This document shows positions 1 through 7,853 of a stretch of 64,000 nt of DNA, piece by piece. Made by a program: the position numbers and the translations under genes. Source of the DNA: a virus; the IMG/VR virus record IMGVR_UViG_3300046474_000239, positions 1-64,000 of that record; one strand, written 5' to 3'. Under the pieces are notes generated by a model that saw only the letters and a list, made by a program, of their open reading frames with translations, did not search any database and was not told the DNA's origin. Numbering within the stretch: position 1 is the first letter of the stretch; every line of letters begins with the position of its first letter.

Positions 1-2
1 GC

Positions 3-482
3 GGACGTTCGGCACCTCGCCGTGGCTCCCGCGACGAAGAAGAACCGGAAGCCGATGCCCCTACTCGCGGTGCCCGCCGTGGCCGCCGTGAAGAGCCAGA
101 GGACGAGCCGGAGCCAGCACCTCGCCGTGGCACCCGACGTGCAGTCGAAGAAGAGCCGGAAGAGCCACCAGCACGCGGTCGCCGTCGTGCAGTCGAGGAA
201 GAGCCGGAAGAGCCTGCTCCTCGTCGCGGTCGCCGTGCCGAGCCGGAAGAAGAGCCGGAGCCAGCCCCGCGTCGTGGTCGTCGCGCAGAGCCTGAAGACG
301 AGCCGGAACCGGCACCTCGCCGGGGCACCCGTCGTGCAGTAGAAGAAGAGCCAGAAGAACCACCGGCTCGCGGTCGCGGTCGTGGCCGGGCGGACACCGA
401 TGCGGAGCCGCCGTTTGAACCTGAAGACGAAGCACCCGCAGATCGCGGAGCCCGTCGCCAGGCATTGCGCGGTCGCCGGTAG
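3..482 (+). CDS. C-terminal part of a charged Arg/Gly/Glu/Pro repeat protein (5' end outside window)
   Basis: The frame starting at base 3 is open from the window edge to the TAG at 480-482 and has no start codon inside, so the gene begins upstream. It encodes 159 residues of alternating acidic and basic blocks. Units of roughly a dozen residues such as EPEPAPRRG, RRAVEEEPEEP and PARGRR recur about eight times, and the end is RRQALRGRR. This frame is preferred over the ATG-initiated frame at 22-342 because it runs to a stop just before a good terminator and its repeats are regular at the protein level. The composition suggests a disordered, nucleic-acid-binding tail; the catalytic or structural part is not visible. 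The RGTRRA blocks resemble the basic tags on other proteins of this phage. Confidence 0.75.
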   Translation, partial: GRSAPRRGSRDEEEPEADAPTRGARRGRREEPEDEPEPAPRRGTRRAVEEEPEEPPARGRRRAVEEEPEEPAPRRGRRAEPEEEPEPAPRRGRRAEPEDEPEPAPRRGTRRAVEEEPEEPPARGRGRGRADTDAEPPFEPEDEAPADRGARRQALRGRR

Positions 483-502
483 CAGGTGAGTGGTTTAGTT
501 GA

Positions 503-526
503 GGGCGCTTCGGCGCCCTTTTCTTT
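503..526 (+). terminator. Rho-independent terminator with TTCG loop
   Basis: GGGCGC (503-508) pairs with GCGCCC (513-518) around a TTCG tetraloop and is followed by TTTTCTTT. It separates the repeat protein from the helicase gene. Confidence 0.9.
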
Positions 527-550
527 GCAGTGGAGAAGGAGCGGGCGGAG

Positions 551-2260
551 ATGACGCTACCAGCTAGGCTCAAGGGTTGCATGATGCTGCCGATGAGCGA
601 GATAGATGTACCCCGAGTTAAGAAGCAGGTGACCTACAAGCACAGGCCACTCAGCCTGGCGGATGGTGAGCCGGACCTGGAGGTGGTCGCCTGGTACATC
701 GACGGTGAGTACCTTTGTGTACCCCGGCAGTACGGAATGACGCTGTGCAATCAATTGCACCTGGAATACGTGGACGAGACGAGCACCGGAAAGGTGGCTC
801 ACTTCCCCAAGATCCCGGACCCTCGGGAGTACCAGGTGCCGCAGCTTGAAGAGATCATGGCCGAGTACGACACGGCCTATGACTTCATCTTCAAAGCGCA
901 CACGGGTTGGGGCAAAACGGTTGGTGCATTGATCGTTGCGGCCAGGCTCGGGCGGACCACGGTCATCATCGTTGACCAGGAGAACCTCCGACTACAGTGG
1001 GTCGAAGCGCTGACCACGCTGTTCGGATTTGCAGAGAAAGACATCGGCACCATCAAGGGCGACAAGTGGAGCTGGAAGGGCAAGGCGGTAACCGTGGCCA
1101 TGGTGCAGACCCTGGCGCAGCGCGGAGTCGACGAGGAGCTTGCTGACTACTTCGGCTTCGCCATCGTGGACGAGGTGCACACCTGCGGAGCCCCAACATT
1201 CAGCGCCGTGCTCCTCATGTGGAACGCGACGTACCGCCTGGGTGTCTCGGCTACGCCTAAACGGAAGGACGGCCTACAGCGCGCCCTGGACCACAACCTT
1301 GACAAGATCAGGGTGGAGGCCAGCAAGAAGCACAATCGTTCGGCGGTGTACCTGATCCGCAGCGAGACGGTCTACAGCTTCTACGGCAACGTGAGCAAGA
1401 TGACCGGCCGGATCTTTTCGGAGATCGCTGAAGACGGCCCGCGTAACCTGCTGATCGCCGAGGCAGCGTTGTGGCTTTATGAGTCCGGGCGGGACGTGCT
1501 GGTCCTGTCGGATCGCATCGAACACCTGAAGGAACTGGAATGCCTGCTCTACTATATGGGAGTGGCCGAGGAGGAAATGGGTCTATACACTGGCTACGAC
1601 CCGGTATGGAAGTTCGCAAAGGACGCCAACCCCTCTGGCCGACCTGAAGGTCTTGAACGCTGGAGGAGAGAAGACCGGGCTTGGGAACAGGCGGAGTATT
1701 GCGCTGTCTCAATGCAGATCGTCCAGAAGCGAGTACCCAAGCAACGGTTCGAGCACATCAAGAAGCACAGCAAGATAATCCTGGCTACGTATGGGATGTT
1801 TGCAAAGGGTGTAGACGTTGCAAGACTTTCTGGCGGGGTAGACGCGACCCCTCGCAGCGCGGCGGAGCAAGTCCATGGCCGTATCCTGCGCGAGGTCGAA
1901 GGCAAGCCGGTGCCGATATGGGTCACCTTGATGGACACCAACAGCTACAGGCTGATGTTCACCCTGGCAAACAGGATCAAGGAGTACCTGAAGAGCAGCG
2001 GCGTACTATTCGAGTGGCATCCAGACGGGAGTGTCGAGCAATGCGACGTAAAGAACCTGAAGAGCGAGATCTACGAGAGGGTCGACGACCTGAAATCGCA
2101 GCGGATCGCAACAAACAAAGACGGACTCAATACGCTAGTGACTCAAGCGGACGAGCAGCAAAGCAAGCGGACCAAAGACAACGATATGGTAGCGCGGTTC
2201 AAAAGACGGCCGCCCCGCCTGCCGCCGCCACGCTCCGGCGCGGAACGCGGAGAGAGGTAG
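551..2260 (+). CDS. Superfamily 2 DNA helicase (UvsW-like)
   Basis: A 569-residue SF2 helicase. Motif I is HTGWGKT near residue 117, motif II is IVDEVHT, motif III is SATPKRKDG, and the C-terminal half has KGVDVARLS with a motif VI-like QVHGRILR. The family (UvsW and other phage ATP-dependent helicases) unwinds branched DNA and promotes branch migration, which fits the RecA and resolvase genes just downstream. The ATG at 551 is chosen because AAGGAG lies about 11 nt upstream; a GTG at 530 and ATGs at 581 and 593 are in frame. A copy of the dispersed 16-bp inverted repeat lies inside the gene at 745-760 and encodes CNQLH. The short Arg-rich C-terminus is probably disordered. Confidence 0.9.
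   Translation: MTLPARLKGCMMLPMSEIDVPRVKKQVTYKHRPLSLADGEPDLEVVAWYIDGEYLCVPRQYGMTLCNQLHLEYVDETSTGKVAHFPKIPDPREYQVPQLEEIMAEYDTAYDFIFKAHTGWGKTVGALIVAARLGRTTVIIVDQENLRLQWVEALTTLFGFAEKDIGTIKGDKWSWKGKAVTVAMVQTLAQRGVDEELADYFGFAIVDEVHTCGAPTFSAVLLMWNATYRLGVSATPKRKDGLQRALDHNLDKIRVEASKKHNRSAVYLIRSETVYSFYGNVSKMTGRIFSEIAEDGPRNLLIAEAALWLYESGRDVLVLSDRIEHLKELECLLYYMGVAEEEMGLYTGYDPVWKFAKDANPSGRPEGLERWRREDRAWEQAEYCAVSMQIVQKRVPKQRFEHIKKHSKIILATYGMFAKGVDVARLSGGVDATPRSAAEQVHGRILREVEGKPVPIWVTLMDTNSYRLMFTLANRIKEYLKSSGVLFEWHPDGSVEQCDVKNLKSEIYERVDDLKSQRIATNKDGLNTLVTQADEQQSKRTKDNDMVARFKRRPPRLPPPRSGAERGER
745..760 (+). repeat. Dispersed 16-bp inverted repeat, copy 1 (intragenic)
   Basis: GTGCAATCAATTGCAC, a 7-bp inverted repeat around CA. 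It lies inside the helicase gene and is read in frame as CNQLH. Confidence 0.9.
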
Positions 2261-2271
2261 AGACCGAGGAC

Positions 2272-2559
2272 ATGGACCACCCGATGACCGTTGAGAGTTA
2301 CACCATCCCGGAGGCAGCCGAGGCGATTGGAAAGTCCCTCAATACCTTCCGACGCTGGATCGACGATCAGATGCTACCGGAGCCGTACCTCCGCGATACC
2401 CAGTCAAACTACAGGGTGTACAGCCGGGGCGAGATGGACATCATCAGTGAGGCTTTACGCAGACACGCGGAGGAGTTCTCCTACTTTAGAGCGGACCACT
2501 CAACCGTGATCCACAACATCAATCAACGCATCCAGGCACATCGCTCGATGCACGTCTGA
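2272..2559 (+). CDS. MerR-like helix-turn-helix protein
   Basis: A 95-residue protein. Its first half (YTIPEAAEAIG, then FRRWIDDQMLPEP) matches the winged helix-turn-helix of MerR/excisionase-type proteins. The C-terminal half is a short charged helix. There is no metal- or ligand-binding domain, so a small DNA-binding protein (regulator or recombination directionality type) is more likely than a classical MerR activator. The ATG at 2272 is preceded by GAGG and follows the helicase stop by 11 nt; 2284 is a second possible start. Confidence 0.75.
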   Translation: MDHPMTVESYTIPEAAEAIGKSLNTFRRWIDDQMLPEPYLRDTQSNYRVYSRGEMDIISEALRRHAEEFSYFRADHSTVIHNINQRIQAHRSMHV

Positions 2560-2566
2560 GGTCACC

Positions 2567-2956
2567 ATGGCAGACCCAAAAAGAATAATCCGCACCAAAG
2601 CGGCACAGGCACGAAGCGCGGCGAAGGAAGAAGTAGGGCGCCGCGCCACCTCCACGCAATACTCACACCGCAAGGAGATCATTGAGGACACCACCCAGGC
2701 AGAGACCCTGGGCACGTCCAAGTTCCCTCCCGGTGTCGAGCCAGCATTCGTCCGGGTATCGGTAGGGTCCACCTACAACCTGGGCAACTTCGAGTCCCTT
2801 CGCCTGGACGTGAGCGTGACGCTCCCATGCCTCGTCGAAGAAGTAGAAGACACATACAGCCGGGCTAGTGAATTCTGCGCCGAGAAACTCCAGGAAGAGG
2901 AGGCTCAATGGTTGCCAGGGGCATCGAAGTCGGGCGGCAAGTCAGCCAAGAAGTAA
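2567..2956 (+). CDS. Conserved-looking hypothetical protein upstream of recA
   Basis: A 129-residue protein I do not recognise. The N-terminal third is basic. A beta-rich middle (VRVSVGSTYNLGNFESLRLDVSVTLPC) leads to an acidic helix and a Lys/Gly/Ser tail (SGGKSAKK). It sits 7 nt after the MerR-like gene and 12 nt before recA, so co-transcription and a role in DNA metabolism are likely but not shown. Confidence 0.75.
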   Translation: MADPKRIIRTKAAQARSAAKEEVGRRATSTQYSHRKEIIEDTTQAETLGTSKFPPGVEPAFVRVSVGSTYNLGNFESLRLDVSVTLPCLVEEVEDTYSRASEFCAEKLQEEEAQWLPGASKSGGKSAKK

Positions 2957-2968
2957 GGAGCAGGGAAC

Positions 2969-4099
2969 ATGGCAAGAACACGAGTACGCGGAGTAGAAGC
3001 ACCAGCAGCACCCAAGCAGGGTGCCGAACTCCTTTCGATGATCAGGCAGATCAACAAGGCTCACGGGGAGGGTTTGGTCCTTCGTGGTAACCAGATCCAC
3101 CAGCCCATCCGTTTCCCTACCGGGGTGTTCTCCCTGGACCTGGCAACGTGTGGCGGCATCCCTAACCGTTCTGTGACCATGTTCCACGGTCGCCGGTCCT
3201 CCGGTAAGACCACCACCGCCCTGAAGACCATCGCCACCACCCAAAGATTGAACCCTGGCTGCGACGTAGTCTTCGTTGACCAGGAGCATTCATTCGACTC
3301 GGTGTGGGCGGCGAAGCTGGGCTGCGACCTGGACCGCCTCCTCGTTATTCAACCGGAGACCGGTGAGCAGGCAGTAGACTTCATCGACGGCTTCATCCAT
3401 ACCGACAGCGTGCGCCTGATCGTCCTCGACTCGGTCGCTGCCCTGGTCCCGATGCGCGAGCTGAAGGCCGGAGCCGAAGATGCCCACGTAGGCATCCACG
3501 CCAAGCTGGTCACCCACTTGATGCGCAAGGTAACCAATGGCTTCGCCATGGCCCGCCGTGCGGATCGCGACGTGGCCTTCCTCTGCATCAACCAGCAGCG
3601 TTCCAAGATCGGTGGCTTCAGCCCAGACGGTGATCCGATCAACCTGCCGGGCGGCAAGGCGCTCGATCACTACACGATGCTCCAGGTCAAATTCAAGAAC
3701 AAAGAGAAGTTCTCGAAGGACGAGCAAGGCTTCGACATGCTGGACGTGAACGAGCACGCCTTCAGTATCGACAAGAACAAAGTCAACGCAGGTATCCGTG
3801 CAGGCGAGTTCCAGCTCCAACGCCGGGCCTCGGATGTGTACCCACTTGTAGAGGGTGACATCGACGACGCGGGGACCATGCTGGCCTACGGCAAGAAGAT
3901 GGGGATCTACACGGGCGGTGGCCAGTCCTGGACCTTGGAACTGCCAGACAAGGAACTGAAGTTCAAGTCCGGTGACGCCGCGTGCACCCACCTGTACGAG
4001 GAGTACGAGGACTACTGGGCGCTGCGCAACCACCTGATCGCCATGCACTCGGCGAAGCTGGGCATGCCCCAGTCGTTCCTGGACCGCTTCTATGAATAG
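2969..4099 (+). CDS. recA: RecA-family recombinase
   Basis: A 376-residue RecA/UvsX-family ATPase that would form filaments on single-stranded DNA and catalyse strand exchange. Walker A is GRRSSGKTTT near residue 75. The VFVDQEHSFD segment carries the catalytic glutamate region, and Walker B is LIVLDSVAAL. NLPGGKALDHY corresponds to the L2/MAW region. The length is close to bacterial RecA (about 350) with a small C-terminal addition. The N-terminus, MARTRVRG, carries the basic RxxR-type tag seen on many proteins of this phage. The start follows AAGGAG by a normal distance. Helicase, nuclease and resolvase neighbours make this a recombination operon. Confidence 0.95.
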   Translation: MARTRVRGVEAPAAPKQGAELLSMIRQINKAHGEGLVLRGNQIHQPIRFPTGVFSLDLATCGGIPNRSVTMFHGRRSSGKTTTALKTIATTQRLNPGCDVVFVDQEHSFDSVWAAKLGCDLDRLLVIQPETGEQAVDFIDGFIHTDSVRLIVLDSVAALVPMRELKAGAEDAHVGIHAKLVTHLMRKVTNGFAMARRADRDVAFLCINQQRSKIGGFSPDGDPINLPGGKALDHYTMLQVKFKNKEKFSKDEQGFDMLDVNEHAFSIDKNKVNAGIRAGEFQLQRRASDVYPLVEGDIDDAGTMLAYGKKMGIYTGGGQSWTLELPDKELKFKSGDAACTHLYEEYEDYWALRNHLIAMHSAKLGMPQSFLDRFYE

Positions 4100-4469
4100 G
4101 ATCCTGCGGGTGCGCCGGACCAAACCTGAGCCCGAGGGCAACCCCGAGCATACCCAGGAATGGCTCAACGACCGCCTGTACTGGTCCGGCCACTACCAGC
4201 GGTCCTACGGCCACTCCTGGGACGTGGCGGTCTCATCTGCCAAGCTCTGGCATCCCTGGGCAACGGAGAGCATGATTGCGACTGCCCTTGAACTCAACGG
4301 AGTGAAGCGACATGCCAAATCCATACTTAGATCGCGCCGCCAGAAAGGCCAACCTGACCCAGTCCCATCGCCGAGCCCCGAAGCAAGAAGCGGAGATAGC
4401 GAAGAGAGTGGGCGGTCGCCTAACCCCCGGCTCAGGGTCCGGCGCAGTCAAAGGCGACGTGCGAGTTAA
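4092..4469 (+). CDS. Hypothetical protein overlapping recA and the nuclease gene
   Basis: A 125-residue open frame starting inside the recA stop (8-nt overlap) and ending 158 nt inside the next gene. The first 70 residues (HTQEWLNDRLYWSGHYQRSYGHSW...) look like ordinary protein, whereas residues 75-125 are Ser/Pro/Arg-rich and read the nuclease gene in another frame. Either the protein really has a disordered overlapping tail or a stop or frameshift is missing. The N-terminus, RILRVRRTK, is a good example of the recurrent basic tag. Function unknown. Confidence 0.55.
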   Translation: MNRILRVRRTKPEPEGNPEHTQEWLNDRLYWSGHYQRSYGHSWDVAVSSAKLWHPWATESMIATALELNGVKRHAKSILRSRRQKGQPDPVPSPSPEARSGDSEESGRSPNPRLRVRRSQRRRAS

Positions 4470-4677
4470 GGGCGTCGTACGGATCGAGTGCAAGACCACC
4501 AAGAACAAATCCTTCTCGGTCACTCTGGATATGCTGGAGAAGATCGAGGAGGCAGCGGCATCGGGCGGGGAGATGCCCGTCCTTATAATTGAGTTCATTG
4601 ACGACCGAGGGCGCAAGATCAAGGAGGTGGCGGTCTGCCCCACTTACGTTCTTGACTCGATAGGAGCAACAGCATGA
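4312..4677 (+). CDS. PD-(D/E)XK nuclease, Holliday-junction-resolvase-like
   Basis: A 121-residue single-domain protein. Residues about 25-60 contain E-AEIAKRVGG, then GSGSGAVKGDVR and RIECKTTKNKSF, which is the E, KGD and ExK signature of the Hjc/PD-(D/E)XK fold. The family cuts branched or damaged DNA in a metal-dependent way. The position between recA and a Cas4-like nuclease fits. GGAG lies about 9 nt upstream of the ATG. The stop overlaps the next start as ATGA. Confidence 0.75.
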   Translation: MPNPYLDRAARKANLTQSHRRAPKQEAEIAKRVGGRLTPGSGSGAVKGDVRVKGVVRIECKTTKNKSFSVTLDMLEKIEEAAASGGEMPVLIIEFIDDRGRKIKEVAVCPTYVLDSIGATA

Positions 4678-5660
4678 CCGTCACCCGAAGAACCAGGACT
4701 CGCGTGGTAGCAGAACCAGAACCCACCGTGAGCCGCAGCACAATCGCCCTGCGCCGTCGTCGTGGCCAGACGGACGAGCAAGTACCGAACTCTGGGCGCC
4801 GGGCGGGGGTCTGCGACAAGGACCAGCAGGTCGTATCCGCACCGAACACTGACTACCCCCTGACGGAGATCCTGGACAAGGCCAGTTATGACATGCGACC
4901 AGCCCGGCCAGGCCCGTACCTCCACGTCAGCGACCTACTCCACAAGTGCATCCGCAAGAAGGCCCTGGAAGAGCGCTACGACGCGATGCCTGCCCAGCAG
5001 CGCCTTACCATGTCCGACATGCTTACGTTCTCCATGGGCGATGCTGTGCACGATACGCTCAAGGCCAGGGCCAGGGTCGGGCGGCCGGACATCGTATGGG
5101 GCATATGGTCCTGCAAGTGCAGCTTCCTCAAGCATGAAGAGCCCTGCACCTACGCAGAGATCGACCAGGAGGAAACCTGCCCACATTGCAACTCCGTGGT
5201 AGATCAGTATCATGAAGTCTCAATGCGCGACGATGAATACGGCATAGTGGGCAACCCGGATCTGATCCTTTATTTTGCCCGCAAGGACGCCCTACACGTC
5301 ACCGAACTGAAGTCCATGGCACACAAAGGGTGGGAAGAACTGGTCCGCCCTGTGCCGGAGCACGTTATCCAAGTCGTCTTCTACTGGCACCTCATGCACC
5401 GCAAGGGGTACAGGCTGACCGACAAGGTTTCGATCCTCTACTGCACCAAGCAGTGGCAGTTCGGCAACAAGACCCCGTTCAAAGAATTCTTGATTGATCC
5501 GGTCGCATCGCTAGATCGCCTGGACCAGTACATAGAAGACGCCAAAGCGTACAAAGCTGCGCAGACAGGTGGGGAGCTTCCTCTTCGCACCTTCTGCTCG
5601 CATGAGTCCGCGAAAGGCGCCAAGTCGTGCGGTGTATTGCAGCTCTGCTTCGGAGAATAA
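4674..5660 (+). CDS. Cas4/RecB-family PD-(D/E)XK exonuclease with cysteine cluster
   Basis: A 328-residue protein. After a basic N-terminal tag (TVTRRTRTR) and a low-complexity stretch, the nuclease core begins near residue 80 with HVSDLLHKCIRKKA. Core motifs are GNPDLILY (motif II Asp), HVTELKSM (ExK) and QVVFYWHLMH (motif QxxxY-like). Cysteines in CIRK and in the C-terminal KSCGVLQLC resemble the four-Cys iron-sulfur site of Cas4/AddB-type nucleases. A second set (CKC...C...CPHC) looks like an inserted zinc ribbon. A role in DNA end processing for recombination is inferred. Confidence 0.85.
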   Translation: MTVTRRTRTRVVAEPEPTVSRSTIALRRRRGQTDEQVPNSGRRAGVCDKDQQVVSAPNTDYPLTEILDKASYDMRPARPGPYLHVSDLLHKCIRKKALEERYDAMPAQQRLTMSDMLTFSMGDAVHDTLKARARVGRPDIVWGIWSCKCSFLKHEEPCTYAEIDQEETCPHCNSVVDQYHEVSMRDDEYGIVGNPDLILYFARKDALHVTELKSMAHKGWEELVRPVPEHVIQVVFYWHLMHRKGYRLTDKVSILYCTKQWQFGNKTPFKEFLIDPVASLDRLDQYIEDAKAYKAAQTGGELPLRTFCSHESAKGAKSCGVLQLCFGE

Positions 5661-5662
5661 AC

Positions 5663-6178
5663 ATGTCACGGATCGTACGACGTACCCGCCCAGTCGTGGC
5701 GGAGGAGCAAGAGGGGTACATCCTGGGAATTGACCCTGGGAACTCCGGCGCGCTGGCAATACTCACCGACTCGGGTGCCTTCGTTGACGCGCTGATCATC
5801 CCTATCGTTTCGTCAGGCAAGAGCAACCGGGTAAACGGAGCGGCCGTAGCTGCCTTCCTTGCCCAGTACGACATCGCGCATGCGTACATTGAAAAGGTGG
5901 GCGCTATGCCAGGCAACGGTGGCACCAGCATGTTCACCTTCGGCCACTCCGCAGGAAAGGTAGAGGGAGTAGTAGAGGGCCGGATGATCCCGGTCACTCA
6001 CCTGACACCGCAGTTCTGGAAGAAGGCCGGTAACCTGGTCAACAAACCGAAGGACGCAGCCCGCTCCAGGTGCGTCCAGCTTTACCCGCACGTCCGAATC
6101 TTAGATACCAAGATCCGGGGCGGGGCGGTAGGAGATGCTATACTCATCGCCAGGGCCGGACATGGTTTGTCGATGTGA
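5663..6178 (+). CDS. RuvC-like Holliday junction resolvase
   Basis: A 171-residue protein of the RNase H/RuvC fold. Motif I is ILGIDPGNSGALAI, motif II is HAYIEKVGAMPGNGG, the substrate region is FTFGHSAGKVEG, and the last acidic motif is GDAILIARAG. These positions match the acidic triad of RuvC. The ATG at 5663 is chosen because CGGAG lies just upstream; an upstream in-frame start would overlap the Cas4-like gene. The N-terminus, SRIVRRTRP, is the recurrent basic tag. It would resolve four-way junctions made by RecA and the helicase. Confidence 0.85.
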   Translation: MSRIVRRTRPVVAEEQEGYILGIDPGNSGALAILTDSGAFVDALIIPIVSSGKSNRVNGAAVAAFLAQYDIAHAYIEKVGAMPGNGGTSMFTFGHSAGKVEGVVEGRMIPVTHLTPQFWKKAGNLVNKPKDAARSRCVQLYPHVRILDTKIRGGAVGDAILIARAGHGLSM

Positions 6179-6183
6179 GCCCG

Positions 6184-6199
6184 ATGCAATCAATTGCAC
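6184..6199 (+). repeat. Dispersed 16-bp inverted repeat, copy 2
   Basis: ATGCAATCAATTGCAC, just after the RuvC-like stop and about 25 nt upstream of a predicted promoter. Confidence 0.9.
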
Positions 6200-6223
6200 G
6201 AAGTAAAAAATCGCTTGTGAAGG

Positions 6224-6252
6224 TTGAAACTTAGTTAGGCCACCCCTACTAT
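6224..6252 (+). promoter_or_regulatory. Predicted sigma70-type promoter
   Basis: TTGAAA (6224-6229) and TACTAT (6247-6252) are separated by 17 nt. It lies upstream of the 489-residue charged protein gene and just downstream of an inverted-repeat site, so it could be controlled by whatever binds that site. Confidence 0.6.
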
Positions 6253-6318
6253 CCAACTCGCGAGCTGTTAAACCTCACCACGGCAAATCGCCACCCAATC
6301 ACTCGGAAGGTCACGACC

Positions 6319-7788
6319 ATGGCAAACGCAAAAGCAAAAGCTAAACCCGCCCAGGCAAAGGAAGAGGCGGCACCGGAATTCGCAGAAGGCTCCTGGGTCC
6401 GCTTCCTCGGCTACGAGAAGGGCACCAAGAAAGAGGAGATGATCCTCAACAAAGACGAATCGTACGAAGTCGTCGCGCTGCCTGGCGAAGAAGAAGTTGA
6501 CGGCGACGTGATCCAAACCGGCTACGTGCTGCGTCTGGAAAACCCGGACTTCGATCCGAAGAAGAAAGAAAACCCGGACACCAACCCTAAGTTCCTGGAA
6601 ACCGAAGTGTTCCCGGAAGAGATCGAAGCGGGCGAAGCGCCGGAAGGCGAAGGCGATGCGATCACCTACGAAGAGCTGGCCGCGTACAGCAAAGCAGAGC
6701 TGCTCGAATTCGCCACGGCGAACGAAGTCAAGCTGACTGCCGCTCAAAAGAAAACCCCGGAAACCTTGCTCGCTACCCTGGCCGCAGAATTCGGCCTGGA
6801 GCCAGCAGCCGAAGAAGAAGAGCCTGAAACTCCTCCGGCCAAGCCTGAAACCGCTGCCGCGAAGAAGAAGCGCGAAGCCCAGGAAGCTGCCGACGCTAAA
6901 GCAGCCAAGGCCAAGCCACCGACCGCAGCCGAGAAGAAGGCCGCAGCAGCCGCCGAAAAACTGGCAGCCGCCCCTAAAGGCAAAGCCACTGCCAAAGGCA
7001 AGGCCCCGGCCGCGCCGAAGGACGAGGAAGAAGAAGTCGACCCAGACTTCGTGCCTGAACTCGAAGGCGAAGACGAAGCGGTCCTCTCCCTGGTCGAAGG
7101 CGACGTTGACCTGGTCGCGGTAGCCCAGGACCTGGAATCGGCGGTTGCCGTATCCGAGTACCAGTTGGGCGGCGTGCTGTACCACATCAAGAAAGAAAAG
7201 CTGCACCTGGCTACCGACAAGAAGGGCAAGCTGCTCGATCCTGAATACGGCGAAACCGGTGGCTTCAAGAAGTTCCTGTTGGATAACTTCAACATCGACT
7301 ACCGCAAGGCCACGTACCTGATCGACATCTACATCAACTTCACCCTGGCCGGTATCGAAAATCCGTCCGACGTGGTTGGCCGTATCGGCTGGACCAAGGC
7401 AAGCAAGATCGCCAAGCTGGTCGGTGTCGAAGGCGCAGACGTTGACGGTCTGGTTGACGTAGCCGAGAAGAACACCGTTGCGGATCTGTCCGAGATCATC
7501 AAGGAGCAGTTCTCTCCTGAAGGCGGCAGCGACAAGCCACCATCGGCTACCCGTATCACTCTGCGCTTCCGCTACCTGGAAGAAGAAGCCAACGTCTTCG
7601 AAGACGCGCTGAAAGAGCTGGCTGACCAGTTCGGCCAGAAGCCTGAAGAAGCGTTGCTCCAGTTGGTCATCGACGCACACGCTCGCGAAGTCTCGGGCGC
7701 TGGCGGCCACAACCAGGAAGAAGAAGAGCAACCGGCCAAGGGCGGCAAAGCAGCAACCAAACCCGCTCGGGGTAAGGCTCGCGCCTAA
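6319..7788 (+). CDS. Large charged protein with SAP-like segment and conserved C-terminal domain
   Basis: 489 residues. Residues 1-100 form a compact domain (GSWVRFLGYEKG...). ITYEELAAYSKAELLEFATANEV near residue 115 resembles an HeH/SAP DNA-binding motif. Residues about 155-240 are an Ala/Lys/Glu/Pro linker. The C-terminal half (YQLGGVLYHIKKEK..., DYRKATYLIDIYINF, IGWTKASKIAKLV) looks like a folded helical domain. The gene has its own predicted promoter and terminator, suggesting high or independent expression. An abundant DNA-associated or scaffold protein is a reasonable guess. The long antisense frame opposite is a codon-bias shadow. Confidence 0.8.
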   Translation: MANAKAKAKPAQAKEEAAPEFAEGSWVRFLGYEKGTKKEEMILNKDESYEVVALPGEEEVDGDVIQTGYVLRLENPDFDPKKKENPDTNPKFLETEVFPEEIEAGEAPEGEGDAITYEELAAYSKAELLEFATANEVKLTAAQKKTPETLLATLAAEFGLEPAAEEEEPETPPAKPETAAAKKKREAQEAADAKAAKAKPPTAAEKKAAAAAEKLAAAPKGKATAKGKAPAAPKDEEEEVDPDFVPELEGEDEAVLSLVEGDVDLVAVAQDLESAVAVSEYQLGGVLYHIKKEKLHLATDKKGKLLDPEYGETGGFKKFLLDNFNIDYRKATYLIDIYINFTLAGIENPSDVVGRIGWTKASKIAKLVGVEGADVDGLVDVAEKNTVADLSEIIKEQFSPEGGSDKPPSATRITLRFRYLEEEANVFEDALKELADQFGQKPEEALLQLVIDAHAREVSGAGGHNQEEEEQPAKGGKAATKPARGKARA

Positions 7789-7807
7789 GCCTCAGCGATA
7801 GCAGCGC

Positions 7808-7838
7808 AAAAAGGCACTCCATCGCGGGTGCCTTTTTT
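7808..7838 (+). terminator. Rho-independent terminator
   Basis: AAAAAGGCAC (7808-7817) pairs with GTGCCTTTTTT (7828-7838) across a 10-nt loop, ending in a T run. Confidence 0.9.
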
Positions 7839-7853
7839 CATAGGAGAAGGAAA

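Noticed and set aside
22-342. 106-codon ATG frame at the 5' end
   Set aside because: It is a shadow of the frame-3 gene, which runs through to a stop before a terminator and has regular protein repeats.
2272-2559. Excisionase of a temperate phage
   Set aside because: The MerR/excisionase fold alone is not enough: no integrase, attachment site or repressor is seen in the window.
6268-7731. 487-codon frame on the - strand
   Set aside because: It lies opposite the Lys/Glu/Ala-rich gene on the + strand; its Phe/Val/Gly composition is what reverse-strand GAA/AAG codons produce, and no - strand gene is supported elsewhere.
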